Assembly: GCF_011068285.1 (NCBI RefSeq) | Contig: NZ_CP049616.1 | Span: 1,158,501-1,222,500 of the forward strand | Length of the DNA stretch: 64,000 nt | DNA from: Flagellimonas oceani | GTDB taxonomy: Bacteria; Bacteroidota; Bacteroidia; Flavobacteriales; Flavobacteriaceae | Direction: 5' to 3' | Shown: positions 35,490-44,946 of the stretch, in pieces | Numbering within the stretch: the first letter of the stretch is position 1 | Layout: the number at the start of each line of letters is the position of its first letter | Program-made: the position numbers and the translations under genes | The notes under the pieces: model-generated | What the model saw: only the letters and a program-made list of their open reading frames with translations | What the model was told of the DNA's origin: nothing | The model's database searches: none

Positions 35490-36368
35490 CTAGAGTGTGG
35501 ATTGTGAAGTGTCAGTTGTTCTTAATTTGGCGAATGCCTCTTGAAGCCTTTTTGTTGTTTTGCCAACATTGTCGTTGTCATAAAACGTATGCTCTCCCAA
35601 TACGGCTATAGAAGCTACTTGCGTAGTTGTTCCGGTAAAAAAGGCTTCATCCATATTTTGGATCTCGGTTTGTGGAACAGGCTTTTCAAGGGTTGGAATG
35701 TTCATTTCTTTACAGAGTTTTAGAACAATTTGCCTGCTTATACCATCTAATATATGTTCATTGGCCGGGTGGGTGATCACAGTACCATCCTTTACAAAAA
35801 AGATATTGGTATGCGAACCTTCCGAAATCATACCATCACGGACCAATGCAGCTTCATCTGCGCCGGATTCCATAGCGGATTCATTGGTCATAATGTTGCC
35901 GAGCAACGAAATGGACTTAATATCGCATCGGTGCCATCTAAAATCAGGTTCCAAAATGGCTTTCATGTTTTTAGGGTTGATGGAGGGCAGGTCATACGGA
36001 AGGGCATACATCATCACGGTGGCAGGCGCACCTTTTGGAAACGAGTGTTTTCGTGGGGCAACACCACGGGTGACCTGCATGTAGATCAAACAGGATTTGT
36101 CCGTTAAATCCGAGGCTTTGAGCAGCGGTTCCAAGGCATCGTCAATAGTTTTAACATGGAACGAAACACCTATTTTGTTCAAATTATCTTGCAGTCGGTC
36201 CAAATGCGCCTTTTTATAAAAAATTCCGTTCTCCAATTGCACCATAACTTCGTAGATGCCATCCCCGAATAAAAAACCACGATCAAAAACAGATATTTTG
36301 GCGTCTTCGGCCGATATTATTTTTCCATTTAAAAAGACTTTTTCAGGAAAGTTTCCCTTGGGCAACAT
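35490..36368 (-). CDS. Class IV aminotransferase, D-amino acid aminotransferase type
   Basis: This PLP enzyme of 292 residues starts at ATG 36368; an upstream in-frame start would add 30 residues unlike the family. The N-terminus (VFLNGKIISAEDAKISVFDRGFLFGDGIYE) is the class IV signature, the Schiff-base lysine is K151 (DIKSISLLGN), and the QVTRGVAPRKHSFP segment is that of D-alanine aminotransferases. The reaction expected is D-Ala plus 2-oxoglutarate to pyruvate plus D-Glu. Branched-chain aminotransferase (IlvE) is the alternative, but the R-x4-R-x-H pattern favours the D-amino acid group. It is a single gene. Confidence 0.82.
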   Translation of the reverse strand: MLPKGNFPEKVFLNGKIISAEDAKISVFDRGFLFGDGIYEVMVQLENGIFYKKAHLDRLQDNLNKIGVSFHVKTIDDALEPLLKASDLTDKSCLIYMQVTRGVAPRKHSFPKGAPATVMMYALPYDLPSINPKNMKAILEPDFRWHRCDIKSISLLGNIMTNESAMESGADEAALVRDGMISEGSHTNIFFVKDGTVITHPANEHILDGISRQIVLKLCKEMNIPTLEKPVPQTEIQNMDEAFFTGTTTQVASIAVLGEHTFYDNDNVGKTTKRLQEAFAKLRTTDTSQSTL

Positions 36369-36509
36369 GTGGTCGGTTTTGGAAGGAAAAATACATAGGG
36401 TACATTTCCACGATCTTACCATGTGAAGGTAATGGATATTTACCAAAAGAAAAACCAAGTGCCCAAAAGTTATGGGGACCTGGTTTTGTCTCGGGGGACT
36501 TTTAAACGG

Positions 36510-36537
36510 GGTCGGTTTTAAAATTTTAAAACCGACC
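36510..36537. terminator. Perfect 28-bp palindrome, probable terminator
   Basis: The 14-base arms (GGTCGGTTTTAAAA and its exact complement) meet with no spacer, so the RNA would fold into a hairpin with GGTCGG/CCGACC at its base and an AAAA/UUUU top. It follows the OmpA-family gene by about 30 bases on the minus strand and precedes the aminotransferase gene. A terminator of the T9SS operon is the simplest reading. A symmetric protein-binding site is possible. Confidence 0.55.
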
Positions 36538-36565
36538 GATTGCTATGGGGGATACACCGCTTGTG

Positions 36566-38512
36566 TTATCGTTGTACGTTTTCCAAGGTTTCACTTTTTT
36601 CCACAATAATAAAGTCCGAGCGCCTGTTCATCAAGTGTTCTTGCTCGCTGCACTTTACACCATTGGCACACTTGTTTTTCAATCGATATTCACCATAACC
36701 GTCGGCACTTACGATTCTGTCGTGGTCAATGCCTTTGGATATTAGGTATCGCATGGTCGATTTTGCCCTGTCGTCCGAAAGTTTAAAATTATATTGGTCG
36801 GTGCCCCTGGAGTCGGTATGTGATTCAATTTTTATTTTGATATCCGGGAACTCCCGCATGGCGTAGAGTACTTTTTCCAATTCTATCTCGGCCCTTGGGG
36901 TAATATCGGATTTGTCATATTCAAAATAGATGGGGTTTACCTTGATTTTTTCGATATCCCCTTCCTTGACCACCAAACTTTCAAAAGGAGTAAGGTATAT
37001 CATGTTTTCTTCCGAAGCTTCCTCGGGATTTTCTCCCGTGGTGATAATCACTTCCTCTTTGGTGAAGCGGGGCTTGGAGAATACAAGTTTGTTCTCTTTG
37101 TTGCAGGGCAAAGTAATGTTAAAGTAGCCATTATCATCCGTTTGCAGCGCACTTACAAATCCGGTAGCACCATCATAAAGTTCAATTTTGGACATGGGTA
37201 TGGGATCTCCCGTATTTTTGTTCAGTACGTAACCGGAATACACCAGGCAATCAACCGGCTTAGCTTCATTTATTTGGTAAATATCATCATCCCCAGCGCC
37301 TCCAAATCGATTGGACGCAAAGAAGGCAAGGTCTTTTTTTGCACTGAATATCAAAGAGAAATCATCCATGTTTCCATTTATGGGCTCCCCTAAATTGTTG
37401 GGCAGCTCAAATTGGTTCATGGACAATATGGTGGAAGCAAAGACATCCAGCCCGCCCAGCCCGTAATGGCCGTCCGAAGAAAAATAAAGGGTATCGCCAT
37501 CAATATATGGGAACATTTCACGCCCTTTGGTATTTATTTGTTTGCCCAAATTTTTTGGTGGCGATACGGCATCGCCGTCCATTCCCAGTTCCACCACATA
37601 AATATCGCTGTGACCGTAGCCGCCCGGCATATTGGAAGTGAAGTACAGGAATTTACCGTCCGGGCTAACGGCAGGATGCCCGCAGGAGTAATTTTTACTG
37701 TTAAAGGATAGTGAGGTAACCTCTATAAGTTTGTTCTGGTAAATGCTCCCTTTTAATATCTGCATATTGGAGAGACCGTCGTTGTTGGCGCTCAACTTGT
37801 TCTTTTTAATGTAGTTCCGGGTAAAATATACGGTTTGGGAACCCGGTGCAAAGGCCACATTGGCATCGTGGTAGTCCGAGTCCATGTTGTCCAAGAATTT
37901 TTCTGGGACAAAGTCCGGAATATTGGGATTGGTAAGGTAGACATCCAAGTAGGGCTGATTGTTCCAGGGATATATTTTTCCCTTTGATTCCGATGTATCC
38001 CTCGCGGATGCAAAAACCAGCATATCGTTGAACATGGCAGGGGCAAAATCGGATTTTTTACTGTTGAAGGCCAACTTTTGAATCTCAAACTTTGGATTTT
38101 CTTCCCTAAGCCCTTCCAATTGCTCTTTTTGTGCGAGAATCATTTTCAATCTATCCTGATCGGAGTAAAAATCCTTGAGCAATTGGTCCGCTTTTTCGGG
38201 TTCCATACTTGCCTTTAAGCACTGTACAAGTTTTATAATGTTGCTTTCGCCCACATTTTGTCCTTGCACGGCATAGAGTTTCACATACCAATCCTTTGCG
38301 CTCTGGTACTCGCCCATGTTAAAGTGGGCATCGGCCAACCGTTGAATTATATGGGTCGATTTTTTTTGGTCCTGCGAGGCAAGGTCACTGTAAAGTGCTA
38401 TCGCCTTTTCAAATTTAAAATCATCAAAGTATTGATCTGCCCTATCCAATTTGCTCTGGGCAAGGCTGATTAAGGACGTGCCTAAGGCTATAACTAGTAT
38501 TATTTTTTTCAT
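36566..38512 (-). CDS. OmpA-family protein with TPR and PD40 repeats (T9SS-associated)
   Basis: This is a 648-residue envelope protein. A signal peptide (1-19) is followed by TPR-like helices (about 20-140), then PD40/WD40-like beta-propeller segments (HPAVSPDGKFLYFTSNMPGGYGHSDIYV). Next comes a carboxypeptidase-regulatory-like domain near 430-500. A C-terminal OmpA domain ends the protein (about 535-648, YFEYDKSDITPRAE, ESHTDSRG, NRRSDFIIVE), which binds peptidoglycan. This order is that of PorE-like proteins of the type IX secretion system. It lies 11 bases behind a PorP/SprF gene and behind a type B adhesin, the usual trio. Confidence 0.92.
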   Translation of the reverse strand: MKKIILVIALGTSLISLAQSKLDRADQYFDDFKFEKAIALYSDLASQDQKKSTHIIQRLADAHFNMGEYQSAKDWYVKLYAVQGQNVGESNIIKLVQCLKASMEPEKADQLLKDFYSDQDRLKMILAQKEQLEGLREENPKFEIQKLAFNSKKSDFAPAMFNDMLVFASARDTSESKGKIYPWNNQPYLDVYLTNPNIPDFVPEKFLDNMDSDYHDANVAFAPGSQTVYFTRNYIKKNKLSANNDGLSNMQILKGSIYQNKLIEVTSLSFNSKNYSCGHPAVSPDGKFLYFTSNMPGGYGHSDIYVVELGMDGDAVSPPKNLGKQINTKGREMFPYIDGDTLYFSSDGHYGLGGLDVFASTILSMNQFELPNNLGEPINGNMDDFSLIFSAKKDLAFFASNRFGGAGDDDIYQINEAKPVDCLVYSGYVLNKNTGDPIPMSKIELYDGATGFVSALQTDDNGYFNITLPCNKENKLVFSKPRFTKEEVIITTGENPEEASEENMIYLTPFESLVVKEGDIEKIKVNPIYFEYDKSDITPRAEIELEKVLYAMREFPDIKIKIESHTDSRGTDQYNFKLSDDRAKSTMRYLISKGIDHDRIVSADGYGEYRLKNKCANGVKCSEQEHLMNRRSDFIIVEKSETLENVQR

Positions 38513-38523
38513 AATGATTTTTT

Positions 38524-39447
38524 TTAAAAGAAACGGGGGGACAATGCTCTTTTGTTGATATCAAAAACAGTGAACTTAAGAATGATCTCGTGGGACCCAT
38601 CGTTGTAGTTTTCAAGACCGGTCAAAGAATAATCATAGGCGTAGCCAATGAAGAATTTGCTTCCTAAATGAAAACCGGCCAATGCACTTAGGGCATCGTC
38701 GTACCTGTAGGCCAGACCAAGGTTCACTTTTTCCTGAATCAAGAAATTGGCGGATACATCTACGGTGAGCGGTGCTCCGGCAATATGTTTTGTAAGCATG
38801 GCGGGCTTAAACTTTAGTGATGGTGAAAGGTCGAACACATATCCGCCCATAAAATAGTATTGACTTTTTCTATCGGTCACCTCTCGGTCATCATCATTGT
38901 AGATTTCCGAGTTCAAAAAGTTATCGGTGGAGGCGCCCAAATACCAATGATCGCTGTAAAAGAATGCCCCGAACCCGACAATGGGTCTTGTTTTGTTAAG
39001 GTTTTCGCTAAAAACAGGGTCCAGGTCATCGTTGAAATTTCCTTTGGACCAGTCTATACTCAGAATATCGGCCCCGGCGTTGATCCCGAGCGACAGCTTT
39101 GTGCTTGCTCCCGTGGTAAGCTCATAGGCAAAATGCCCATTGACCCGAACATTGTTGGAGGCACCGATATTGTCGTTGATGGCGGTGAGCCCAAGTCCTA
39201 CCTTTTCACCTGTCCTGCCCTGAACGGTAAAGGATTGTGTTTCCGGAGCTCCATCCAGGCCCACCCATTGGGAGCGGTAAAGGACATTTGCTTCGAAATT
39301 CGCCGATGTGCCCGTGTAGCCTGAATTGAGTACTGTGGTATTGTACATGTATTGCGTATACTGCGGGGCTTGTTGTGCCTTTGCGCCAAAATGAAGTAGG
39401 ACAATGCACAATGTAACCATCATTTTATATTGAATGTTATTTATCAT
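38524..39447 (-). CDS. PorP/SprF family type IX secretion membrane protein
   Basis: The 307-residue outer-membrane beta-barrel protein has a signal peptide ending in GAKA. The family opening QQAPQYTQYMYNTTVLNSGYTGTSANFEA is followed by GLDGAPETQSFTVQG and strands such as KFFIGYAYDYSLTGLE near the end. Members attach or export large type B adhesins with a gliding-motility C-terminal domain. It lies between such an adhesin gene (40 bases upstream) and the OmpA gene, which indicates that it serves this specific adhesin. It starts MINN; an internal methionine at position 9 could also start it. Confidence 0.94.
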   Translation of the reverse strand: MINNIQYKMMVTLCIVLLHFGAKAQQAPQYTQYMYNTTVLNSGYTGTSANFEANVLYRSQWVGLDGAPETQSFTVQGRTGEKVGLGLTAINDNIGASNNVRVNGHFAYELTTGASTKLSLGINAGADILSIDWSKGNFNDDLDPVFSENLNKTRPIVGFGAFFYSDHWYLGASTDNFLNSEIYNDDDREVTDRKSQYYFMGGYVFDLSPSLKFKPAMLTKHIAGAPLTVDVSANFLIQEKVNLGLAYRYDDALSALAGFHLGSKFFIGYAYDYSLTGLENYNDGSHEIILKFTVFDINKRALSPRFF

Positions 39448-39487
39448 AATTGATAGAATTGATATGTGAATGTTAAAAGGCTTTGGA

Positions 39488-42400
39488 TTATCGGGCGAGC
39501 TGTAACCAGCCTACAAGGTTTCGGTTCAGTTCTGGAATATTGACGACGTAATAATATGTTCCCGAAGGAAGATGATCTCCTTTGTTAAGGATTCCATTTA
39601 CATTTGCTATGCCGTTCCAAGTGTTCCGGTAGTCGACCGCCTTGAAGACGGTATTGCCGTTTCTATTAAAGACCTCAATGGTATTGGAATAATCTTCGAT
39701 ACATTCTATTTCGAAGAAATCATTGAATCCATCGTTATTGGGAGAGAACTCGTTATAGACCATGAGACAGAATTCCTCATCCAATACTTCCCCACATTCA
39801 ATCGTTGCAACATCCAGTTCAAAAGCATCCGAGGGAGTACAAGCTGCAGGGTCGTCGTACGCTATGCTTATCGAATTTTCTTGGAGGCTGGTCCAATTGA
39901 CCGATACAAAGTCATCCGTGATGCCGCCACCGTCAACAACGGTTCCGCCGGTCACAGTCCATGAATAGTTTTGCTTTCCACTTTCGGTGGTGTAGGTATA
40001 TTCTTGGTTGATACAGGCATCTTCGGATTGGCCGGTAAGGGTGATCGGTTCATCTTCCTGTAATACAACGGTGACTTCCAAACGGGTTGGGCTTTCGCAA
40101 CCACTTGTTTCCTCTAAAGAAAGATAATAGGTGCCATCCGAGAGCAGTGTCGACGCATCCAGTTCCTGACCGCCCGTGGCACTATCATAAAATAGGATAT
40201 TGGATTCGTTTACCTGAATATCCGCTAAAGTGAGTCCCGCACTTGCACAGAAGGTCTGTGTTACCGAATTGGTAGTGGGGGTGCGACCTTCAAGATTGAC
40301 AATTATTTCCAACAATGATGTGCTGATACAACCTTCTGCACTAACATTGGCAACGAAATAGGACTCTCCATCCACCAAAGGTGTGGTGACGTCCAACGTT
40401 GTGTTTGCACCGGCATCGGCAAAGAAAAGTATATTGGATTCGTTTACCTGAATATCGGCCAATGTTGGATTCTCGCTTGCGCAAAAAGTCTGTGTGGTCT
40501 CGCTTGCGGTGGGCGTTGACGGATTGATTAGATTAACCGTGATGCCCACCCTTACAAGCACTTCAAGGGGAACACCCAAAATTCCGGCAAAGTATACTTC
40601 GCCATCCACCAAAGGTGTGCCAAGGTCTAGTGCAAGGGCCGCATCCAAACTATCAAAGAATGCAATATTGTCCACATTAACCACTAAATCCAATAATGTA
40701 GGGTTGTCCGATGCGCAGAAAGTCTGGACCAAATCGTCAATGATCAAGTCGGGAATGTCTATATCAATGCCTCCGGTAAGGGAACAAAGACCACCATCCA
40801 CAAATACTTCAATGGCGCTGTTGGCGTCCAAGGATAGATCTATACCATTTACGTCTACACTAAAATCAAGGTTGGCATCCAAAACCCCGTTAAAAGTTTG
40901 TCCATTAACGGAAAGGATAATGGCATCCCCTGGACTTGCATCACCACTAATGCTTCCCGATACATTAAATGTCGGGTCTACTTGAAATATGTCGGACAAT
41001 ATATCCAGTGTGATAACAGGTGTCGCATCTATTGCAATGCTAGCCCCCGAATCCACTATTTGTACTGTTGCGGATTGTAAGTCACCAGCGGCATTTTCGC
41101 AACCTGCCGATGATTCGGTCACCCTTGCATAATAGGTATAGGGACTCCCTCCTTGGTCCAGCCCGCTAATGATCAGTGCCCCATCTTCGGGATCTATGGT
41201 ATAAGTTACAGCACCAACGGTTAAACCGTCTGTGATTTCGTTGGTTGCATTGGCATCGAAGAACCAAGTGTATGTCCCATCAATATCGCTAGAGGGAGTC
41301 AAAACTACATTGTTGGACGAACAAATTGGGGATTCATCACCGATAATGTCTATATCAGCAGCCGTAGGTATGTCCACCACATTTACCTCCACGGGGATTC
41401 TTGGGGACTCTTCCGGGCAACTTGGGTTTGCAGCTGCCACATAATAGGTGGTGCTGGCAGTTAAAACCGGCGTGGTGTAGGGATCTCCGGAGTTTACGGT
41501 GGCCAATAGATTTCCGTTGGTTTCGGAGTCGTACCATCTAAGTTCGTTGCCGGCTGCGGTAGTTGCCACCAAATCGACGGATTCTCCCGTACATATACTT
41601 ACATCTTGTGAACTTGCATCGAGTTCGGGCAAAGCAGGGGCACGATATACTTCATAAAGATCAAAGGATTGCGCAATATCAACATTTAATAGGGAGGATA
41701 GTCGGAAGGTGACCCGGTTGGCCTGTCCCGATGGATCTAACGGAATAGTGGCCACTTGCCCTCCTTCCAGAAGCCCCAAAAGATCTAAATCCAACAAAGC
41801 GGAAAGATTTCCAGAAAAAATAGGTGATTCGGAACCATTTTGGGCAATCACTTGGATGTTGTCGGCTACGCCCAACGTAAGCAGGGAGGGGTCTACGGCA
41901 AGGCGCACATAAAAGTTGTCTCCAGGTTGAGAGAGGGAGTCAAAATAGACCGTCTGCTCAATGCTGGCGGCCACGCCCAAAACACCAAGACCTACTTCCG
42001 AAGCTGTATTCAAGTCCCCATCTATGGCCAAGTTTGGGTTTGTAACGCCTGCACCACCAAGCCCTAGAAGGTCCAAAGAAAGACCGCTTCCATCAAAGGA
42101 GGTATAGGAGGGAGTTCCGCACAAGCTGGGGTCTCCGCCGTAAAAGGCTCCAAATACATCCAAGCTCCGGGTATTGAACAGACCAAGGACTGAACCAATC
42201 TGGTTTTCAATACGTACCCTGTTGTAATCGTCTTCCGGTGCAATGGCGAGGTAAAAATCATTATTGGCATCCGTTACCACTCTAAGTTGGTCGGAGGAGA
42301 AGGCATTAGTGCCAAATGATGATTCTTGGAGAACATTGTTGTCGTTGTTTTTTACGGTTACTATAAACTGTTGGTTTCCTATTAGTACTACACCAAGTAC

Positions 42401-42736
42401 ATTGGATAGCAGACTTCCCAGGCTGCCCCCCAGCAACGATGGCAATAGGTCATCCTCTGTTTCAATTTTTACAAAAGATTGTGTATTGGATGTCAAAGTA
42501 GATGGAAATTCCAGTTCAAGATGTCCATCGTAGGCACCCACGCCTAACGCCAAACCAGAACTTGCCCTTACGTTGGCGGAGGTGGAAAGGTCCCCGTCGA
42601 TAGCATTTGTAGAGTTGTCAACTTCGTCCTCACTATTAATAGTTGTGGCGAAGGTCTGTGCTTCCAATGTCCAAGCTGAAGACAATAGCAAAATGAGAAA
42701 TAAGCACTTTTTTCCTAATAGTAATAATTGATCCAT
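39488..42736 (-). CDS. Large repeat adhesin with type B T9SS C-terminal domain
   Basis: This is a 1,082-residue secreted protein with a signal peptide (ending near LEAQT). The N-terminal third is Gly/Leu-rich and repetitive with discoidin-like segments, followed by an Ig-like domain (DLVATTAAGNELRWYDS, ASTTYYVAAAN). Three tandem units of about 78 residues then begin QTFCAS (residues about 665-895). The last 95 residues are the gliding-motility-associated type B sorting domain (VYNEFSPNNDGFNDFFEIEC, LPSGTYYYVV, GWLQLAR). It is exported by the T9SS and held by the PorP/SprF partner encoded next. Ligand unknown. Confidence 0.92.
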   Translation of the reverse strand: MDQLLLLGKKCLFLILLLSSAWTLEAQTFATTINSEDEVDNSTNAIDGDLSTSANVRASSGLALGVGAYDGHLELEFPSTLTSNTQSFVKIETEDDLLPSLLGGSLGSLLSNVLGVVLIGNQQFIVTVKNNDNNVLQESSFGTNAFSSDQLRVVTDANNDFYLAIAPEDDYNRVRIENQIGSVLGLFNTRSLDVFGAFYGGDPSLCGTPSYTSFDGSGLSLDLLGLGGAGVTNPNLAIDGDLNTASEVGLGVLGVAASIEQTVYFDSLSQPGDNFYVRLAVDPSLLTLGVADNIQVIAQNGSESPIFSGNLSALLDLDLLGLLEGGQVATIPLDPSGQANRVTFRLSSLLNVDIAQSFDLYEVYRAPALPELDASSQDVSICTGESVDLVATTAAGNELRWYDSETNGNLLATVNSGDPYTTPVLTASTTYYVAAANPSCPEESPRIPVEVNVVDIPTAADIDIIGDESPICSSNNVVLTPSSDIDGTYTWFFDANATNEITDGLTVGAVTYTIDPEDGALIISGLDQGGSPYTYYARVTESSAGCENAAGDLQSATVQIVDSGASIAIDATPVITLDILSDIFQVDPTFNVSGSISGDASPGDAIILSVNGQTFNGVLDANLDFSVDVNGIDLSLDANSAIEVFVDGGLCSLTGGIDIDIPDLIIDDLVQTFCASDNPTLLDLVVNVDNIAFFDSLDAALALDLGTPLVDGEVYFAGILGVPLEVLVRVGITVNLINPSTPTASETTQTFCASENPTLADIQVNESNILFFADAGANTTLDVTTPLVDGESYFVANVSAEGCISTSLLEIIVNLEGRTPTTNSVTQTFCASAGLTLADIQVNESNILFYDSATGGQELDASTLLSDGTYYLSLEETSGCESPTRLEVTVVLQEDEPITLTGQSEDACINQEYTYTTESGKQNYSWTVTGGTVVDGGGITDDFVSVNWTSLQENSISIAYDDPAACTPSDAFELDVATIECGEVLDEEFCLMVYNEFSPNNDGFNDFFEIECIEDYSNTIEVFNRNGNTVFKAVDYRNTWNGIANVNGILNKGDHLPSGTYYYVVNIPELNRNLVGWLQLAR
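40060..40745 (-). repeat. Three tandem coding repeats of about 235 bp in the adhesin
   Basis: Three units share the opening (V/T)QTFCAS, the core NESNILFF/Y and the (L/S)DGE/T-YF motif. Units 2 and 3 are nearly identical at DNA level around 40204-40226 and 40437-40459, where they share the same 20-plus bases including TTCGTTTACCTGAATAT. Unit 1 is more diverged. The pattern suggests recent duplication by recombination within the gene. Confidence 0.7.
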
Positions 42737-42973
42737 AAAAAATGTTTTTCATTATTATAAAAAACGCAATGAATCGACTAATATTTTATGATGTAGGAAA
42801 AAACTGTTTAATAAATAGGAAAAATGAATAAAGTGTTGATCTTTAAGTATTTGGTTAAATCCGCTTAAAATCTAGGGTTTGCCGCTATTGAATTCGTTTT
42901 TGGCAATGGATTAAAATTTGTAGGAAATTATTTTTTATAATGAAAGAAATAGATGTGTTTTAAGATGATATAC
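42737..42973. other. Intergenic region between adhesin and CAP-domain genes
   Basis: This is about 237 very AT-rich bases containing the probable promoter of the leftward T9SS operon. No repeat or RNA gene is visible. Confidence 0.3.
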
Positions 42974-43453
42974 TTATCTGTAAAACATTTGGGTAAAGTA
43001 AAAAACACCATTAGCGTCCGCTTGTGCGCTAACAGCCGAAAAGATGTAGTCGCCTTCTATTGCCCTTCGGTGGGAATCACTTTTTAACCAAGCATCTACC
43101 ACGCCTTTGGCCGTCACAAAATTCCTGCCCACAATTTCGGATACGTAATTGGCCTTGGCCTCTACGGTAAGATTGGATGACCTCTGATCAAAATCATCGT
43201 GGCTGATCGCTTGTTTGTTGATCATATCCTTGGTATGCGCAATGGCATAATCATAGGCAATACCATCAAATTCAAGAGTGTTCATGCCTATAGAGGCCCT
43301 GTGTTGGTTGACAAGCTCAAGAATTTCTTCCTCCATCGAGGATACTTGATTTTTGTAGTAGGTTGTTTCAACTTCCTCCACCGAAGTAGTGGTGCATGAG
43401 TAGGTTGATACCAATAGAAAAAATACGATAAAAAATCTGCTAAATTGTTTCAT
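42974..43453 (-). CDS. CAP-domain (SCP-like) lipoprotein
   Basis: The lipoprotein has 159 residues from ATG 43453 (an upstream start would add 29 residues ahead of the signal peptide). Its signal ends in STYSC at C20. The CAP domain covers the rest: ILELVNQHRASIGMNTLEFD, the helix YDYAIAHTKDMINK, then AISHDDFDQRSS with the family His, VVDAWLKSDSHRRAIEG and FYFTQMFYR. Bacterial CAP proteins are of unclear function, with some being peptidoglycan- or calcium-associated. It stands alone. No partner is suggested by context. Confidence 0.88.
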   Translation of the reverse strand: MKQFSRFFIVFFLLVSTYSCTTTSVEEVETTYYKNQVSSMEEEILELVNQHRASIGMNTLEFDGIAYDYAIAHTKDMINKQAISHDDFDQRSSNLTVEAKANYVSEIVGRNFVTAKGVVDAWLKSDSHRRAIEGDYIFSAVSAQADANGVFYFTQMFYR

Positions 43454-43689
43454 AACTTTCAAAATCGGCAGCAAAAGTATTGATGCACAAGTGTTTGTCA
43501 GAATGATTTTTGAAGAGTTTTTTGAACGGTTTTTAATCAACGTTCAATAGCGTTAAGCAATTCTTAAAGTGGTATTTCATCGATGGTCGAGTCCATTATG
43601 ACCAAATTGTAAAGTATGTATTTTGAATTATTGAAAACTTTGATTTTTCATTCAGATTTTGCGTACTTCACAAATTAAAATTCATTTCT
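43454..43689. other. Divergent intergenic region
   Basis: This is the region between the divergent CAP-domain and deoxyribonucleotidase genes. It is AT-rich, and no clear -33/-7 pair or palindrome was recognised. Confidence 0.25.
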
Positions 43690-44211
43690 ATGATCATTTT
43701 TGTTGATATGGACGAGGTTATTGCAGATGCCTACGTTGCACATCTAGATATTTACAATCAAGAATTTAAGGCACGGATAAAAATCGAGGACTGTTTTGGC
43801 AAAGAATTTTGGCAGATGGTCCCCGAAGGACACCAGCAATCCATAAAAGACCATACAAGACGGGATGGTTTTTTTGGTAGTTTAAAGGTAATCCCCGATA
43901 GCCAAGAGGTGCTTGAGGAATTGAGCAAAAAACACGAGGTGTACATTGCCTCGGCCGCAATGGAGTTCCCTCAATCCTTACGGGAAAAGTCGGATTGGTT
44001 GGATACCCATTTCCCGTTTATTCCTTGGCAGAACCGAATATTGTGCGGCAACAAACATATTTTAAAAGGCGATGTACTTATCGATGACAGGAGCAAAAAC
44101 CTTGGACCTTTTGATGGTAGGTCGATCATGTTCACATCGCCCCATAACGCCCACGTTACCGATTTTGAACGTGCCGATACTTGGAAGGATATAGCGGAGA
44201 AACTTTTGTAA
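43690..44211 (+). CDS. 5'(3')-deoxyribonucleotidase-like HAD phosphatase
   Basis: This 173-residue HAD-superfamily enzyme has motif I DMDEV with D6 as nucleophile and D8 as acid/base. Motif II lies near SAAMEFPQSLREK, and the end motif (VLIDDRSKNLG) gives the metal-binding Asp pair. It matches the NT5C family, which dephosphorylates deoxyribonucleoside monophosphates. The length is typical of bacterial members. It precedes a hydrolase gene by 12 bases, but the functions do not obviously combine. Confidence 0.9.
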   Translation: MIIFVDMDEVIADAYVAHLDIYNQEFKARIKIEDCFGKEFWQMVPEGHQQSIKDHTRRDGFFGSLKVIPDSQEVLEELSKKHEVYIASAAMEFPQSLREKSDWLDTHFPFIPWQNRILCGNKHILKGDVLIDDRSKNLGPFDGRSIMFTSPHNAHVTDFERADTWKDIAEKLL

Positions 44212-44223
44212 CTTGCAATTGCA

Positions 44224-44946
44224 ATGCAAAACAAAGTATCCCGGTTTTTTATGTTTTTGGGCATGTCCATGCTTCAGGCCTGTGCTGCACAGTCCCATTT
44301 GGTACAGGACGAACTGGAAACCGTTACCACGGAAAACGTAAAATACTACCTCTACTATCCCGAGGATTATTTCGATTCCCAAAGCAAAGAATTTGGTCTG
44401 TTGCTCTTTCTCCACGGAGGAGGAGAGTCAGGTAGGAACGTGGAGGAAATAAAGGATACAGGTCCCCCAAAAATGTTGGTGGAAGGCAAGCAGTTCCCAT
44501 TTTTGATTTTGGCCCCTCAAAACCCGCACGCAAAAAAGTGGTGGAATACCGATGCGGTTGTCCAACTGTTGGATTCCGTGGTCCAAAACAATCGAGTGGA
44601 TAAAAACAGGATCTATTTATCGGGATTGAGTAGGGGAGGGAGTGCATCTTGGGAATTGGCTACCCAATTTCCCGATAAGTTTGCCGCCATGGCCGTAGTC
44701 TGTGGAATGGCCCCCTTGCCATATGCGCATTGGATCGATAAAAATATGCCCATTTGGGTTTTTCATGGCGACCAAGACGATGTGATCCATGTTAAGGAGT
44801 CCGATGATATGGTGAAAAAATTACGGGAAATGGGGCATAATATCCGTTACACCAGATATAATGGTGTTGGGCATAATGTATGGGACAGAGCCTATACTAC
44901 AGATTCATTGTACACCTGGTTGGCCGCTCAAAAACGAATTAAATGA
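44224..44946 (+). CDS. Alpha/beta hydrolase, esterase/peptidase-like lipoprotein
   Basis: The 240-residue protein has a lipobox-like MLQAC (C20). An alpha/beta-hydrolase fold follows, with oxyanion segment LFLHGGGE, nucleophile S136 in GLSRGG, the acid in VFHGDQDDVI and the histidine in GVGHNVWD. The layout is that of CE1/phospholipase-carboxylesterase-like proteins of Bacteroidota, often acting on plant or algal ester groups. The substrate cannot be read from the sequence. Its stop overlaps the next gene's start (ATGA), so the two are coupled. Confidence 0.88.
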   Translation: MQNKVSRFFMFLGMSMLQACAAQSHLVQDELETVTTENVKYYLYYPEDYFDSQSKEFGLLLFLHGGGESGRNVEEIKDTGPPKMLVEGKQFPFLILAPQNPHAKKWWNTDAVVQLLDSVVQNNRVDKNRIYLSGLSRGGSASWELATQFPDKFAAMAVVCGMAPLPYAHWIDKNMPIWVFHGDQDDVIHVKESDDMVKKLREMGHNIRYTRYNGVGHNVWDRAYTTDSLYTWLAAQKRIK

